From positions 4,224,501-4,288,500 of the forward strand of contig NC_010995.1 of NCBI RefSeq assembly GCF_000019225.1: a stretch of 64,000 nt of DNA, given 5' to 3'. The stretch is from Cellvibrio japonicus Ueda107. Its GTDB lineage: Bacteria; Pseudomonadota; Gammaproteobacteria; Pseudomonadales; Cellvibrionaceae. The notes below the pieces were generated by a model that did not search any database, had not been told where the DNA came from, and saw only the letters and a list, made by a program, of their open reading frames with translations. Both the position numbers and the translations under genes were made by a program. Below are positions 20,882 through 29,885 of the stretch, one piece after another (position 1 is the first letter of the stretch; each line of letters starts with the position of its first letter).

Positions 20882-21199
20882 AGGGTCTCGTTTCCGGGGT
20901 CGTTGACTGCCTGCATTTACACACAGGCAAAAGGCGGGTTACTCATGCCCCGCATTCTAACGGGTTGAGCGACGTAACTCTATGCAAAATATGCCTATCA
21001 GATACCGTAAAGGCCGGCTATAACCCGCGCAACCTGCGGTAAGCCGGAAGCGATGGTGTATACTGCCGCCGCCCCAGACCGGGCCCGGGTCGCGGGTGAG
21101 TTGTTGCAGGTCTATTCCGGCAGTTGAAATCCCTGGCACTCGCCCCCACTCTTCACAACCATTGGCTCCTGGTGAGCAACTGACAAGAAGGCAATTTCT
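20882..21199. other. Divergent intergenic region between gpmI and the rhodanese gene
   Basis: 318 bases without a gene. It contains a TATACT -10-like hexamer at 21059-21064 on the plus strand with no convincing -35, and a GC-rich palindromic stretch around 21087-21102 (ACCGGGCCCGGGT). Promoters for both flanking operons must lie here, but none can be fixed by eye. Confidence 0.5.
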
Positions 21200-21616
21200 G
21201 TGGATTTTCTGGTTTTTATTACCCAAGAGTGGCTGTTAGTCACCACCCTGATTGTGCTGGTTTACCTCTATGTCTGGCGCGAGCGCATTAAAAGCGGCCG
21301 CCCCATCACGCCCCATGAAGTCACCAAGCTGGTCAACGAGGGTAATGCGGTATTGGTCGATGTACGCGAAAGTACCGAATACAAGGCCGGCCACATCGTT
21401 GGCTCGCTCAACATTCCCTACGCCAAGCTCAGCAAGGAATCGACCGAGCTGGCGGATTACAAGGGCAAGGTCATCATCCTGATCGACAAGCTCGGCCAAC
21501 ACGCCGGTGCTGTAGGCCGCTTCCTTGGCCGCGAAGGATTTGATGTGCGCCGCCTGGGTGGCGGTATCGCCGAGTGGCAAGCGCAGAGTTTGCCGCTGGT
21601 AAAAGGTAAAAACTGA
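21200..21616 (+). CDS. Membrane-anchored rhodanese-like protein (YibN-like)
   Basis: A 138-residue protein with an N-terminal membrane anchor (about 9-27) and a cytoplasmic rhodanese domain (about 40-135; VLVDVRESTEYKAGHIVGSL). The catalytic loop reads LIDKLGQHAGAVGR and has no cysteine, so classical sulfurtransferase activity is not expected; YibN-type proteins share this loss. YibN has been linked to membrane-protein biogenesis in E. coli. The start is GTG 21200. It leads the conserved yibN-grxC-secB cluster, an arrangement tied to protein export and redox functions. Confidence 0.87.
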   Translation: MDFLVFITQEWLLVTTLIVLVYLYVWRERIKSGRPITPHEVTKLVNEGNAVLVDVRESTEYKAGHIVGSLNIPYAKLSKESTELADYKGKVIILIDKLGQHAGAVGRFLGREGFDVRRLGGGIAEWQAQSLPLVKGKN

Positions 21617-21641
21617 TCCTGAGCGCGACGAGGTTTAAATC

Positions 21642-21899
21642 ATGGCCCGTGTGTTGATGTACACCACCGCTGTTTGCCCCTACTGCAATAACGCCAAGAA
21701 GTTGCTGGCGGAGAAAGGCGTGGTGCCCGAGGAAATCCGTATAGACACGCAACCGCAGCTGCGCCAGGAAATGATGGCCAAAAGCGGCCAGCGCACGGTG
21801 CCGCAGATCTGGATCAACGATTTCCATGTAGGCGGTTTTACCGACCTCTGGGCGCTGGATAAAGCCGGCAAACTGGATGCGCTTCTGGCTCAACACTGA
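21642..21899 (+). CDS. grxC: Glutaredoxin 3
   Basis: An 85-residue glutathione-dependent thiol-disulfide oxidoreductase. The active site CPYC is at residues 12-15; the cis-Pro motif TVPQIWIND and the GG glutathione-binding turn (HVGGFTDL) are in place. Cytoplasmic. It lies 25 bases after the rhodanese gene and 52 bases before secB, in the usual operon order. Confidence 0.95.
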   Translation: MARVLMYTTAVCPYCNNAKKLLAEKGVVPEEIRIDTQPQLRQEMMAKSGQRTVPQIWINDFHVGGFTDLWALDKAGKLDALLAQH

Positions 21900-21951
21900 G
21901 CCCTGCATATTCCTCCTGTAGTTTTTAATCACCTGAAAAAACGAGTTCACT

Positions 21952-22455
21952 ATGTCTGACGAAAATAACCAACAAGACGCCCAGCAGGCCGCTGGCGGTC
22001 CACAATTTGCCATTCAGCGCATTTACCTGAAGGATTTGTCTTTCGAGACCCCCATGGGAGTCGAAGCCTTTACCAAGGCCTTCAAGCCTAATATCCAGCA
22101 AGATTTGAATATCCAGGCCAACCAGGTTGAAGAAGGCCTGTTTGAAGTGGTCCTGTTGCTCACAGTGACTGCCCGCACTGATAATCGCGCTGTGTTCCTG
22201 GTGGAAATCAAGCAGGCAGGCCTGTTTGCGATTGGCGGCCTTGAAGGCGGCGCCGTGACCCAGTTGATTAACACAGCCTGCCCGCAGATCCTCTTCCCCT
22301 ATGCGCGCGAAGCGATCGATAGCATCCTCAACCGCGGCAGCTTCCCTCCGCTGATGCTGCCCCCCATTAACTTCGACGCCGTGTTTGTACAGGCAATCAG
22401 CCAAGCGCAACAGCAAGCTGAAACCGAAAAAGCCCAGGGCGAAACCATTAACTAA
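21952..22455 (+). CDS. secB: Protein-export chaperone SecB
   Basis: A 167-residue cytoplasmic chaperone that keeps preproteins unfolded and delivers them to SecA. Family landmarks are FAIQRIYLKDLSFETP, NVNLEV-type strands (here LNIQANQVEEGLFEV), and CPQILFPYAREAIDSILNRG followed by FPPLMLPPINFDAVF. The C-terminal tail is Gln/Glu-rich, as expected for the SecA-contacting end. Last gene of the yibN-grxC-secB unit, with a terminator 20 bases downstream. Confidence 0.97.
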   Translation: MSDENNQQDAQQAAGGPQFAIQRIYLKDLSFETPMGVEAFTKAFKPNIQQDLNIQANQVEEGLFEVVLLLTVTARTDNRAVFLVEIKQAGLFAIGGLEGGAVTQLINTACPQILFPYAREAIDSILNRGSFPPLMLPPINFDAVFVQAISQAQQQAETEKAQGETIN

Positions 22456-22474
22456 ATCCGGTTTATGCCCCTGT

Positions 22475-22505
22475 AAGGCAGCCCTGGTGGCTGCCTTTTT
22501 TATTT
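22475..22505 (+). terminator. Rho-independent terminator after secB
   Basis: AAGGCAGCC-CTGGT-GGCTGCCTT (22475-22497) is followed by TTTTATTTT. Canonical. Confidence 0.9.
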
Positions 22506-22592
22506 TCCACGGCCAATAGCGGCACGAACATACACAGGCAATCGCGATGGGGTAGAATCGGGCCAGCTGTGAACGATCAGGACGCCCCATCC

Positions 22593-24098
22593 ATGTTTAA
22601 CCTCTCCCCCGGCAAAGACAGCCAGGCCAGCCATATCGCGGCAATCGACCTGGGTTCCAACAGTTTTCACATGATTGTGGCGCGCTGGGACAATGACCAA
22701 TTGGTGCTGCTCGACCGCTTGCGCGAGCCGGTGCGCCTGGGCTTTGGCCTGCAGGAAGACGGCAGCCTGAGCGACGATGCGCGCGAGCGGGCCATGGCCT
22801 GCCTGGAGCGCTTTGGCGAATGCCTGCGCGCCTATCCCTCGCGCAGCGTGCGTATTGTGGGCACCAAAACCCTGCGCAGTATCAGCGATTCGCGCCAATT
22901 CCTCGCCGATGCCGAGAAACGCCTGGGTCACCCGGTGGAAATTATTTCCGGCGATGAAGAAGCGCGCCTGATTTACCTGGGTGTGGCCCATTGCATTGCG
23001 CCGGACAAGGGCAAGCGAATCCTAATGGATATCGGTGGCGCCAGCACCGAGGTTATCCTCGGCGAAGGTATGAAACCGCTATTGAAAGAAAGCCTGAATA
23101 TGGGCTGTGTTGCCATCACCAAAAAATTCTTTATGGATGGCAAGGTCACTGAAAAACTGGTCACCAAGGCACTGATTGCCTGCCTGCAAGAGCTGGAGCC
23201 GGTCAACGAAGGCTTCCTGGCCCTGGGCTGGAATGAAGTGCTGGGGGCATCCGGTAGCATCAAGGCGGTGGCGAAAGTTTGCGCGGCACAGGGTTGGAGC
23301 GATGGCACCATTAGCCTCGACTCACTCGAAAAAATCCTCCACGCCTATCTCAAGCACGGCTCACTCGATTTGACTATGGATGGGCTCTCCAGCGATCGCC
23401 AGCCGGTGTTTCTCGGTGGGGTTATTGTGTTGACTGCGCTGTTTGAAGCCTTGGAATTCGACCGCATGACTGCCGCGGATTGGGCCCTGCGTGAGGGTCT
23501 GCTGTTCGATGTCAAAGGCCGCCTGGAAAACCGCGACATCCGCCAGGCGAGTGTCGATGCCCTGGCACAGCGTTTCCACGTGAATATGGATAAAGCCAGG
23601 GCTGTGGAAAAAACCGCGCTCAATTTGTTAACACAGGTTTCCGGCAGTTGGTCACTCACAGCCGACGATGCCAGCAAGTTACTGGGCTGGGCCGCGCGTT
23701 TGTATCAAGTCGGCCTGGATATTGCGCACAGCGATTACCACAAACACAGCGCCTATGTGGTACAGCATGTGGATCTGGCCGGTTTTTCGCGCGTCGAACA
23801 AACCCAACTCTCCGCCCTGGTACTGGCCCATCGCCGCCGTTTTCCCACCAGGCAATTTCCGCTCGATAATACTGACCTGTTGAGATTAGCCATCTTGCTG
23901 CGCCTGGCGGCAATTTTTCACCGCGGCGGCGCAAGGGAAAATTTACCAACCCTAAAATTGGCTGCCACCGCAAAACAATTGCAACTCAAACTACCTGGCA
24001 AATGGATGGATAAACATCCGCTGACTATCGCCGACCTGGAAACCGAGCAGCGCTACCTGGGTGATATCGGCTACGCGTTGCAGGTGGGTGAACACTAA
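22593..24098 (+). CDS. ppx: Exopolyphosphatase (Ppx/GppA family)
   Basis: Hydrolyses terminal phosphates of inorganic polyphosphate; some relatives also cleave pppGpp. The actin-like ATPase-fold motifs AAIDLGSNSFHMIVARW (phosphate 1) and ILMDIGGASTEVILG (phosphate 2) are intact. They are followed by a helical HD-like C-terminal region (about 315-500; SDYHKHSAYVVQHVDLAGF). About 501 residues from ATG 22593; an in-frame GTG at 22569 is an alternative start, with neither RBS strong. The gene is close to ppk1, with opposite activity on the same polymer, but here the PL11 lyase gene lies between them. Confidence 0.93.
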   Translation: MFNLSPGKDSQASHIAAIDLGSNSFHMIVARWDNDQLVLLDRLREPVRLGFGLQEDGSLSDDARERAMACLERFGECLRAYPSRSVRIVGTKTLRSISDSRQFLADAEKRLGHPVEIISGDEEARLIYLGVAHCIAPDKGKRILMDIGGASTEVILGEGMKPLLKESLNMGCVAITKKFFMDGKVTEKLVTKALIACLQELEPVNEGFLALGWNEVLGASGSIKAVAKVCAAQGWSDGTISLDSLEKILHAYLKHGSLDLTMDGLSSDRQPVFLGGVIVLTALFEALEFDRMTAADWALREGLLFDVKGRLENRDIRQASVDALAQRFHVNMDKARAVEKTALNLLTQVSGSWSLTADDASKLLGWAARLYQVGLDIAHSDYHKHSAYVVQHVDLAGFSRVEQTQLSALVLAHRRRFPTRQFPLDNTDLLRLAILLRLAAIFHRGGARENLPTLKLAATAKQLQLKLPGKWMDKHPLTIADLETEQRYLGDIGYALQVGEH

Positions 24099-24132
24099 AC
24101 CATTGCCGGAAATATTTAGCGCAAGAAGCAAG

Positions 24133-24158
24133 AAAAAGGGGCATGACTGCCCCTTTTT
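24133..24158. terminator. Bidirectional terminator between ppx and the PL11 lyase gene
   Basis: AAAAAGGGGCA-TGAC-TGCCCCTTTTT is a perfect 11-bp stem with T-runs on both strands, between two convergent genes. Confidence 0.88.
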
Positions 24159-24169
24159 CTTTTGGTCAC

Positions 24170-26815
24170 TCAGTTACACACAGACCCACTGATCACCGGC
24201 GTTTCCGTGCTGCCGGAGTAAGTCCCCTGGAAACCGAATTCCACGGTTTGCCCCGGCTGGATGGTTGCATTCCAGCCCAGGTTGGCAGCGCTGTAGGGAT
24301 TGCTGCCGCTGACAGTGGCATTCCAGCTATTGCTAATGCGGGTATTACCGCTGTAGGTCCAGCTGACATTCCAACCGTTAATCGCGCTGCTGCCGCGATT
24401 GGTGATGCGAATCGCACCGGTAAAACCGGAGCCCCAGTTATTGGTGATCACATAGCTGCAGCTACCGCTGCCGCCACTGGCCGCCGAGGAACTGGATACA
24501 GCACTGCTGGCCACGGAGCTGGAAGAGGATGACGAACTTGAAGACGCCACTGAGGAGCTGGAACTGGTGGCAGCCCCAACCGGGGTTGCGTTGAAGGCAT
24601 TGGAATTGTAGGCCGTGCCATCTGCCCCGGTGTATTTCACCCAGAACCAATAGGGCTGGCCATTGGTTAACCCGGTAGCCGTATAGCTGCGCGTGCTGGC
24701 ACTCAGGGATGCGATGCGCGTGCGGCCCGCAGGATCGGCATCGGTATCGCGATAGATTTCGATACCGTTAATGCTGCCATTCACGGTCCAACTCAAACTG
24801 ACCTGGCCATTACCGGCCACACCGCTCAGGTTGACCTGGGGTGCTGCCACCGATGAGCTGGAACTGCTCGATGAGCTGCCGGTTGAACCGCCATTGGGGT
24901 TGGTGCCTACAAAGTAAATATCCGGTGCCGCCGGTGTCGCCATACCATCGCCCAGGAAGAAGCTGGGGTGGGGTGGCTGGTTGTAAGCCACGTTTTGCCA
25001 GGCAATTGCCGTGCGGTATTGGGTATCGTGCATCAGCGTGCGCAGCTTGTGGGTGGTGACAGCAGTGGTGCTAAAGATCAGCAACTGGCTGTTGTTGTCG
25101 TGGCGCCAGATCACTTCTTCGCGCCAGTCGCCAAACAGGTCAGCCGATAGCCCCGGTGTTGCCTTGGTACCGTTATTGGACGCCGCACCGTAGTTATAGG
25201 CTGTGAGCAGGCGCGAACTGGTGTTATTGCTGTAGTTCCACTTGTCGATCATGGTGTTGTTCAACTGCTCGCGCAGCAGGTCAGCATCCCACCACACCCC
25301 AAAGTTAATGCTGGCCGGTTTGCTGGTGGTGATCTGCTGCCCGGTGGCGGAGTAGAGTCCGCCGGTGGATGCCCAGCTTTCGTTACCGGGATAGCGCGGA
25401 TCGACATCCATGGTTACCCCGCGACCTATATCGCCACCGCCCTGTACACTCCAGACGATAGCGCCGGTGCGCGCATCGTGCATTTCAATACCGTGCTGGC
25501 CATAGCTGGAGGGGGATTCGTGCACCATAAACACTTCCAGCCCCGGCCGGTTGGGGTTGAAATCGCCCAGGTGCAAGGCATCGCCATGCCCCAGGCCGGT
25601 GGAATAGAGCAGGGTACCGTTATCGTTGATGGTGGCGGCGCCATAGACAATTTCATCGCGGCCGTCCTGGTCCACATCGCCAATGGTCAGCGAGTGGGCG
25701 CCCTGGCCGGCTGCCGCGCTGTTGCCGCCGCTGTTGCTGTCGAACGTCCAGCGCCGGCTGAGGCTGCCATTGCGCCAATCCCAGGCAACCACCACTGCAC
25801 GGGTGTAATAACCGCGCGCCATGACCAGGCTCGGGCGCTGGCCATCCAGGTAGGCGACCCCGGCGAGGAAGCGATCTACACGGTTGCCATAGTTATCGCC
25901 CCAACTGCTGACCGTGCCGCGCGCCGGTACATAGTCGGTGGTTGCCATGGCAACCCCGGTCTGGCCATTGAAGATAGTCAGGTATTCCGCCCCCGAGAGG
26001 ACATAGCCGCTGGCATTGCGGTAGTCGGTATTGGCATTACTGCCACCGAGTACATTACCCGCTGCATCGCGCGTACCGGGGGCTGTTTTCATGGCGACCT
26101 CGGCCTTGCCGTCACCGTCCAGGTCGTAGACGATAAATTGCGTGTAGTGGGCACCGGCGCGGATATTACGGCCGAGGTCAATGCGCCACAGCTGGCTGCC
26201 ATTAAGGCGATAGGCATCTACATACACATTACCGGTATAACCACTCTGGGAGTTGTCCTTGGCATTGGACGGCTCCCACTTCACGATAATGTCATATTGG
26301 CCGTCGCCATCGAGGTCGCCCACGCTCAGGTCGTTGGGTGAGTAGCTATAGGCTTCGCCACTGGGTGTGGTACCGCCGGCCGGGCGGTTGAGGTTAACCA
26401 GCCAATAGGGGTTGCTCCAGGTCGCTTTTGCCGGGTTGGCCGCCTGCTCTACCCCATTCACAACCGGGCGCACGGTATAGGCTGCACTGGAGCTGCCACT
26501 GGCATCGAAGTAGTTGGTGGAATTGGTGATCGGACTTGACGTAATACGGGTGCCATTGCGATACACGTGGAAGCCGATATTGGCCGGATCATCGCCCAGC
26601 ATACGCCAGCCGATATAAATCCCCGACCCCGATGGCAGGGCTACCACCCCGCGATCCAGATACTCCGCCTGGCGCGCGGCGAAGGCAGGGGCCGCCAGCA
26701 GAACGCTACACCCCAGCGCCAGGACCTGCTTGCATAGCCTATGAAATAGTGATCGGTTTTGGGGGCGCCAGAGTGGCGACCGCGATGGTTCTTTTCCTTG
26801 CATGGTTATCTTCAT
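24170..26815 (-). CDS. Secreted PL11 rhamnogalacturonan lyase with FN3 and CBM2 modules
   Basis: An extracellular pectin-degrading enzyme cleaving the rhamnogalacturonan I backbone by beta-elimination. In about 881 residues: a long-n-region signal peptide ending PAFA; a PL11 catalytic beta-propeller (about 48-645) opening with [14 protein letters not shown] and carrying repeated calcium-binding-like Asp runs ([41 protein letters not shown]); a poly-Ser linker; an FN3 domain (about 665-755); a second, longer Ser linker; and a C-terminal CBM2 (about 780-881, starting [16 protein letters not shown], with exposed Trp residues typical of cellulose binders). ATG 26815 precedes the signal peptide; the frame from 26881 has no RBS. 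Poly-Ser linkers are a Cellvibrio/Saccharophagus trait. Confidence 0.92.
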   Translation of the reverse strand: MKITMQGKEPSRSPLWRPQNRSLFHRLCKQVLALGCSVLLAAPAFAARQAEYLDRGVVALPSGSGIYIGWRMLGDDPANIGFHVYRNGTRITSSPITNSTNYFDASGSSSAAYTVRPVVNGVEQAANPAKATWSNPYWLVNLNRPAGGTTPSGEAYSYSPNDLSVGDLDGDGQYDIIVKWEPSNAKDNSQSGYTGNVYVDAYRLNGSQLWRIDLGRNIRAGAHYTQFIVYDLDGDGKAEVAMKTAPGTRDAAGNVLGGSNANTDYRNASGYVLSGAEYLTIFNGQTGVAMATTDYVPARGTVSSWGDNYGNRVDRFLAGVAYLDGQRPSLVMARGYYTRAVVVAWDWRNGSLSRRWTFDSNSGGNSAAAGQGAHSLTIGDVDQDGRDEIVYGAATINDNGTLLYSTGLGHGDALHLGDFNPNRPGLEVFMVHESPSSYGQHGIEMHDARTGAIVWSVQGGGDIGRGVTMDVDPRYPGNESWASTGGLYSATGQQITTSKPASINFGVWWDADLLREQLNNTMIDKWNYSNNTSSRLLTAYNYGAASNNGTKATPGLSADLFGDWREEVIWRHDNNSQLLIFSTTAVTTHKLRTLMHDTQYRTAIAWQNVAYNQPPHPSFFLGDGMATPAAPDIYFVGTNPNGGSTGSSSSSSSSSVAAPQVNLSGVAGNGQVSLSWTVNGSINGIEIYRDTDADPAGRTRIASLSASTRSYTATGLTNGQPYWFWVKYTGADGTAYNSNAFNATPVGAATSSSSSVASSSSSSSSSSVASSAVSSSSAASGGSGSCSYVITNNWGSGFTGAIRITNRGSSAINGWNVSWTYSGNTRISNSWNATVSGSNPYSAANLGWNATIQPGQTVEFGFQGTYSGSTETPVISGSVCN

Positions 26816-27061
26816 GGCAGTTATCTCGTTATTGGGTTTATTCGCGGATACTCGCTTTACTGCACAAAAAAAGCGCAACACAGGGTATATAAGTCAGATT
26901 TATCTGCAAGTATGAAAGTCGCGTTCTGTGGGAGACTGCGCAGGAGAAATGATGGGGTTTTCGCTATTCGGATAAATGCTTATCCAGCCCGTCGCCTCAA
27001 GCGACGGACTGCCTTGCCAACGCCGGATCAGGTCGCGGGTGGTTGTTGAACGGGCATTGGA

Positions 27062-29119
27062 TCAGTTATGCGCCGCCCAGCGTTCCAGCAGGGTAGCTTG
27101 CGCATCGACCGGCTCTTCATCTGTGCCGGGCCGGGCCAATACGTAGGCGCCATCGGGCTGTAACAACCAGGCGTGGGTGTTATCGCGCAGATAGAGCTCC
27201 AGATCCTCCATAATCCGCTCGCGGATTTTTTTATGGCGAATCGGGAAACAGGTTTCCACCCGGTGGAACATGTTGCGCAGCATCCAGTCGGCGCTGGAGC
27301 AAAACAATTCCGGATTGCCGCCGTTTTCAAAATAAAACACGCGATGGTGTTCGAGGAAGCGACCGATAATTGAGCGCACGCGGATATTCTCTGACAGGCC
27401 TGCCATCCCCGGCAGCAACTGGCACACGCCGCGCACGATCAGGTCTATTTGCACCCCGGCCTGGGAGGCCGCATAGAGTTCATTCACCAATTCCAGGTCG
27501 TAGAGCGCATTCATCTTGGCAATAATGCGCGCCGGCTTGCCCTGCTCGGCATTTTCACGCTCGGTGCGAATGCGTTTGACCATGCCCTTGTGCAGGGTAA
27601 ACGGTGCATAGAGCAGCGCATCCATTTTGGAAGCTTTGCCCATACTGGAGAGCTGCAAAAAGATGCGGTAGACGTCCTCACCGATTTCCTTATCGCAGGT
27701 CAGCAAACCATAGTCGGTATAAATTTTACTGGTGCGCGGGTGATAGTTACCGGTGCCCAGGTGCACGTAGTAGCGCAATTTTTCCGCTTCGCGGCGCGCC
27801 ACCAGGATCATCTTGGCGTGGGTTTTAAAACCCACCACCCCGTAAATTACATGGATACCATAGCGCTGCAGGCGCTCGGCCAGGGCGACGTTTTGCTCTT
27901 CATCAAAACGCGCACGCAGCTCAACAATTGCTGTCACTTCCTTGCCCGCTTTGGCCGCTGCAACCAGCGCATCCACAATGGGCGAGTTGGAGCCGGTGCG
28001 ATAGAGGGTTTGCTTGATCGCCAGTACCTGGGGGTCTGCGGCAGCCTCGCGCAAAAAATCCACCACACACTGGAATGAATCAAACGGGTGGTGCAACAGG
28101 ATGTCCTGCCGCTGGATTGCATCAAAATAAGAGCTGCTGCGCTTGGGCAATTTGGGCATGGACTGCACAAACGGCTTGAAATAAAAGCGCGCGTCCTTGA
28201 TCAACTCAAATAAATCGCTGTAGCGGTTGAGGTTGACCGGGCCATTGATGCGATACAAATCGCGCGGTTTGATTTCGCAGCGCTCCAGCAGGAATTGCTC
28301 CAGTTCCGCCGGGCAGGTGTCGGTCAGTTCCAGGCGCACCTCGTCGCCATATTGGCGGTACACCAGCTCACCCTGGACGGCGCGCAGCAGGTCTTCGGTT
28401 TCCTCTTCGTCGAGGAAAATATCCGAGTTGCGCGTCAGGCGGAACTGGTAGCACTCCATCACCGTCATGCCGACAAAAATCTCGGCCATAAAGTAATGGA
28501 TGATGGAGGAGATAAACACAAAGGCGCGCCCGCCCTCTACCAATGCCGACGGTAATTCAACCAAATGGGTCAGCGAGCGCGGCACCTGGACGATAGCGCG
28601 CCCGGAGTTGCGCCCAAAGGCATCTTTGCCATCCAGGCGCACAATAAAATTCAAGCTCTTGTTGAGGATGCGCGGAAAGGGGTGCGCCGGGTCCAGGCCG
28701 ATGGGGCTCAGCACGGGTAGCACATCGCTATGGAAATAGTGCTGCAGGTAGGCCACCTGCGCCTCGCTCCACTCCTCGCGCCGCAGCACACGGATACCCT
28801 CTGTGGCGAGCAGCGGGATCAGTTCGCGGTTGAGTATCTGGTATTGCTCATGCACCAGCTGATGGGCGCGAATGGAAATTTCATCCAGGGTTTCCTTGAG
28901 CGCCAGGCCATCGGGGCCGGTTGTCGGCGGGGCATTGCGCTCAAGCACCTCCAGCAAACCACCCACGCGCACTTCGAAAAACTCGTCGAGGTTGGTGGAA
29001 AAAATACACAAAAAACGCAGCCGTTCCAGCAGGGGCAAGTTTTGGTTATAGGCTTGATGCAACACCCGCTTGTTGAATTCCAGCAGGCTGAGTTCGCGAT
29101 TGAAATAGGCGTCCGACAC
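27062..29119 (-). CDS. ppk1: Polyphosphate kinase 1
   Basis: Reversibly polymerises the ATP gamma-phosphate into inorganic polyphosphate. The 685 residues cover the N domain (FNRELSLLEFNKRVLHQA), the head domain, and C1/C2 catalytic domains. The autophosphorylated His is in FKTHAKMILVARRE, and the second conserved His region is GRFLEHHRVFYFENGG. ARFDEEQNVALAERL and GTGNYHPRTSKIYTDYGLL are intact. The start is moved to GTG 29119, which has CGAGG about 6 nt upstream; the frame from TTG 29161 has no RBS and starts with non-family sequence. It converges toward ppx, with the PL11 gene between. Confidence 0.95.
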   Translation of the reverse strand: MSDAYFNRELSLLEFNKRVLHQAYNQNLPLLERLRFLCIFSTNLDEFFEVRVGGLLEVLERNAPPTTGPDGLALKETLDEISIRAHQLVHEQYQILNRELIPLLATEGIRVLRREEWSEAQVAYLQHYFHSDVLPVLSPIGLDPAHPFPRILNKSLNFIVRLDGKDAFGRNSGRAIVQVPRSLTHLVELPSALVEGGRAFVFISSIIHYFMAEIFVGMTVMECYQFRLTRNSDIFLDEEETEDLLRAVQGELVYRQYGDEVRLELTDTCPAELEQFLLERCEIKPRDLYRINGPVNLNRYSDLFELIKDARFYFKPFVQSMPKLPKRSSSYFDAIQRQDILLHHPFDSFQCVVDFLREAAADPQVLAIKQTLYRTGSNSPIVDALVAAAKAGKEVTAIVELRARFDEEQNVALAERLQRYGIHVIYGVVGFKTHAKMILVARREAEKLRYYVHLGTGNYHPRTSKIYTDYGLLTCDKEIGEDVYRIFLQLSSMGKASKMDALLYAPFTLHKGMVKRIRTERENAEQGKPARIIAKMNALYDLELVNELYAASQAGVQIDLIVRGVCQLLPGMAGLSENIRVRSIIGRFLEHHRVFYFENGGNPELFCSSADWMLRNMFHRVETCFPIRHKKIRERIMEDLELYLRDNTHAWLLQPDGAYVLARPGTDEEPVDAQATLLERWAAHN

Positions 29120-29321
29120 CTTATACCTCGGGGAGCAAGCAATGAAACGATTCTGAAACAAAGGATGCCCGCTAAATTATGGCAATTATGTGACAGAAAT
29201 AAGACAGCGCTGAATTAACCCTAGCAAAGAATTGGATTTCGGGAATCAGGGTCAGGAATAAAAACCAAACAGGCGGGAAGGAGACATGGCCCCGGCATTG
29301 CCGGGGCGAGAACATCAGCAA

Positions 29322-29639
29322 TCAATAACAGTTGTACACATCAAAGCTCTGGCGGCCATCGGCAACCTGGCTCACCGGTACAATAGTATTACCGCCTTCC
29401 GCTGCCGCTTCATTGCGCGCCAGGTTGGTCAACTCCTGGGCAACCTTGTTAGGGTCGCGTTTCATAGAACCCACAAAATTGTCTTTAACACGCACGGTTA
29501 CTGTGCTCAGTTTTTTGCAATCGCGCACGTTCGCCAGATTGGCAACTGCCACAGAGCTCCCCTGTTCGGAGACTTTTACCCAGGAGCAACCGCTACTCAG
29601 GCAGGCCAGGGCGATAACAAATACAGCGAAACATTTCAT
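29322..29639 (-). CDS. DUF4156 lipoprotein
   Basis: A 105-residue predicted lipoprotein: signal peptide with lipobox LSSGC, Cys18 lipidated. The mature part matches DUF4156 (VRDCKKLSTVTVRVKDN and LARNEAAAEGGNTIVPVS, ending DGRQSFDVYNCY), an envelope family related to Rcs-linked small lipoproteins but without established function. ATG 29639 has a strong GAGGAG site. Two conserved cysteines in the mature part could pair. Single gene, divergent from the cytochrome gene. Confidence 0.85.
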   Translation of the reverse strand: MKCFAVFVIALACLSSGCSWVKVSEQGSSVAVANLANVRDCKKLSTVTVRVKDNFVGSMKRDPNKVAQELTNLARNEAAAEGGNTIVPVSQVADGRQSFDVYNCY

Positions 29640-29769
29640 ACTCAGCTCCTCGGACAAGGTAATAGGAAAACGGCAGCTACACTAATCGCAACCACCTGGA
29701 TTTGGCAAGCCGGACTCATCAACCCGCAAATTTATATGCCAATTCGATTGGCCTGATTTGGCCCCCATA

Positions 29770-29801
29770 GTATCTTTACGACCAAATGTATCTTTACCAC
29801 C
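29770..29801. repeat. Short direct repeat upstream of the cytochrome gene
   Basis: GTATCTTTACGACC (29770-29783) recurs as GTATCTTTACCACC (29788-29801), 13 of 14 identical with an 18-bp period, about 90 bases before the cytochrome start. Could be a paired operator; no known regulator motif was recognised. Confidence 0.35.
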
Positions 29802-29885
29802 CAATATTTCCTGCAGTGCACTCCACCGGGCAAGGTGCTGTAACCACCACAACTTCAACGCAAGGCTTAATCCGGGAGTCAAGAC

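Noticed and set aside
25478..26341. 287-residue open frame antisense to the PL11 lyase
   Set aside because: Mirror of the lyase coding sequence; no RBS or domain.
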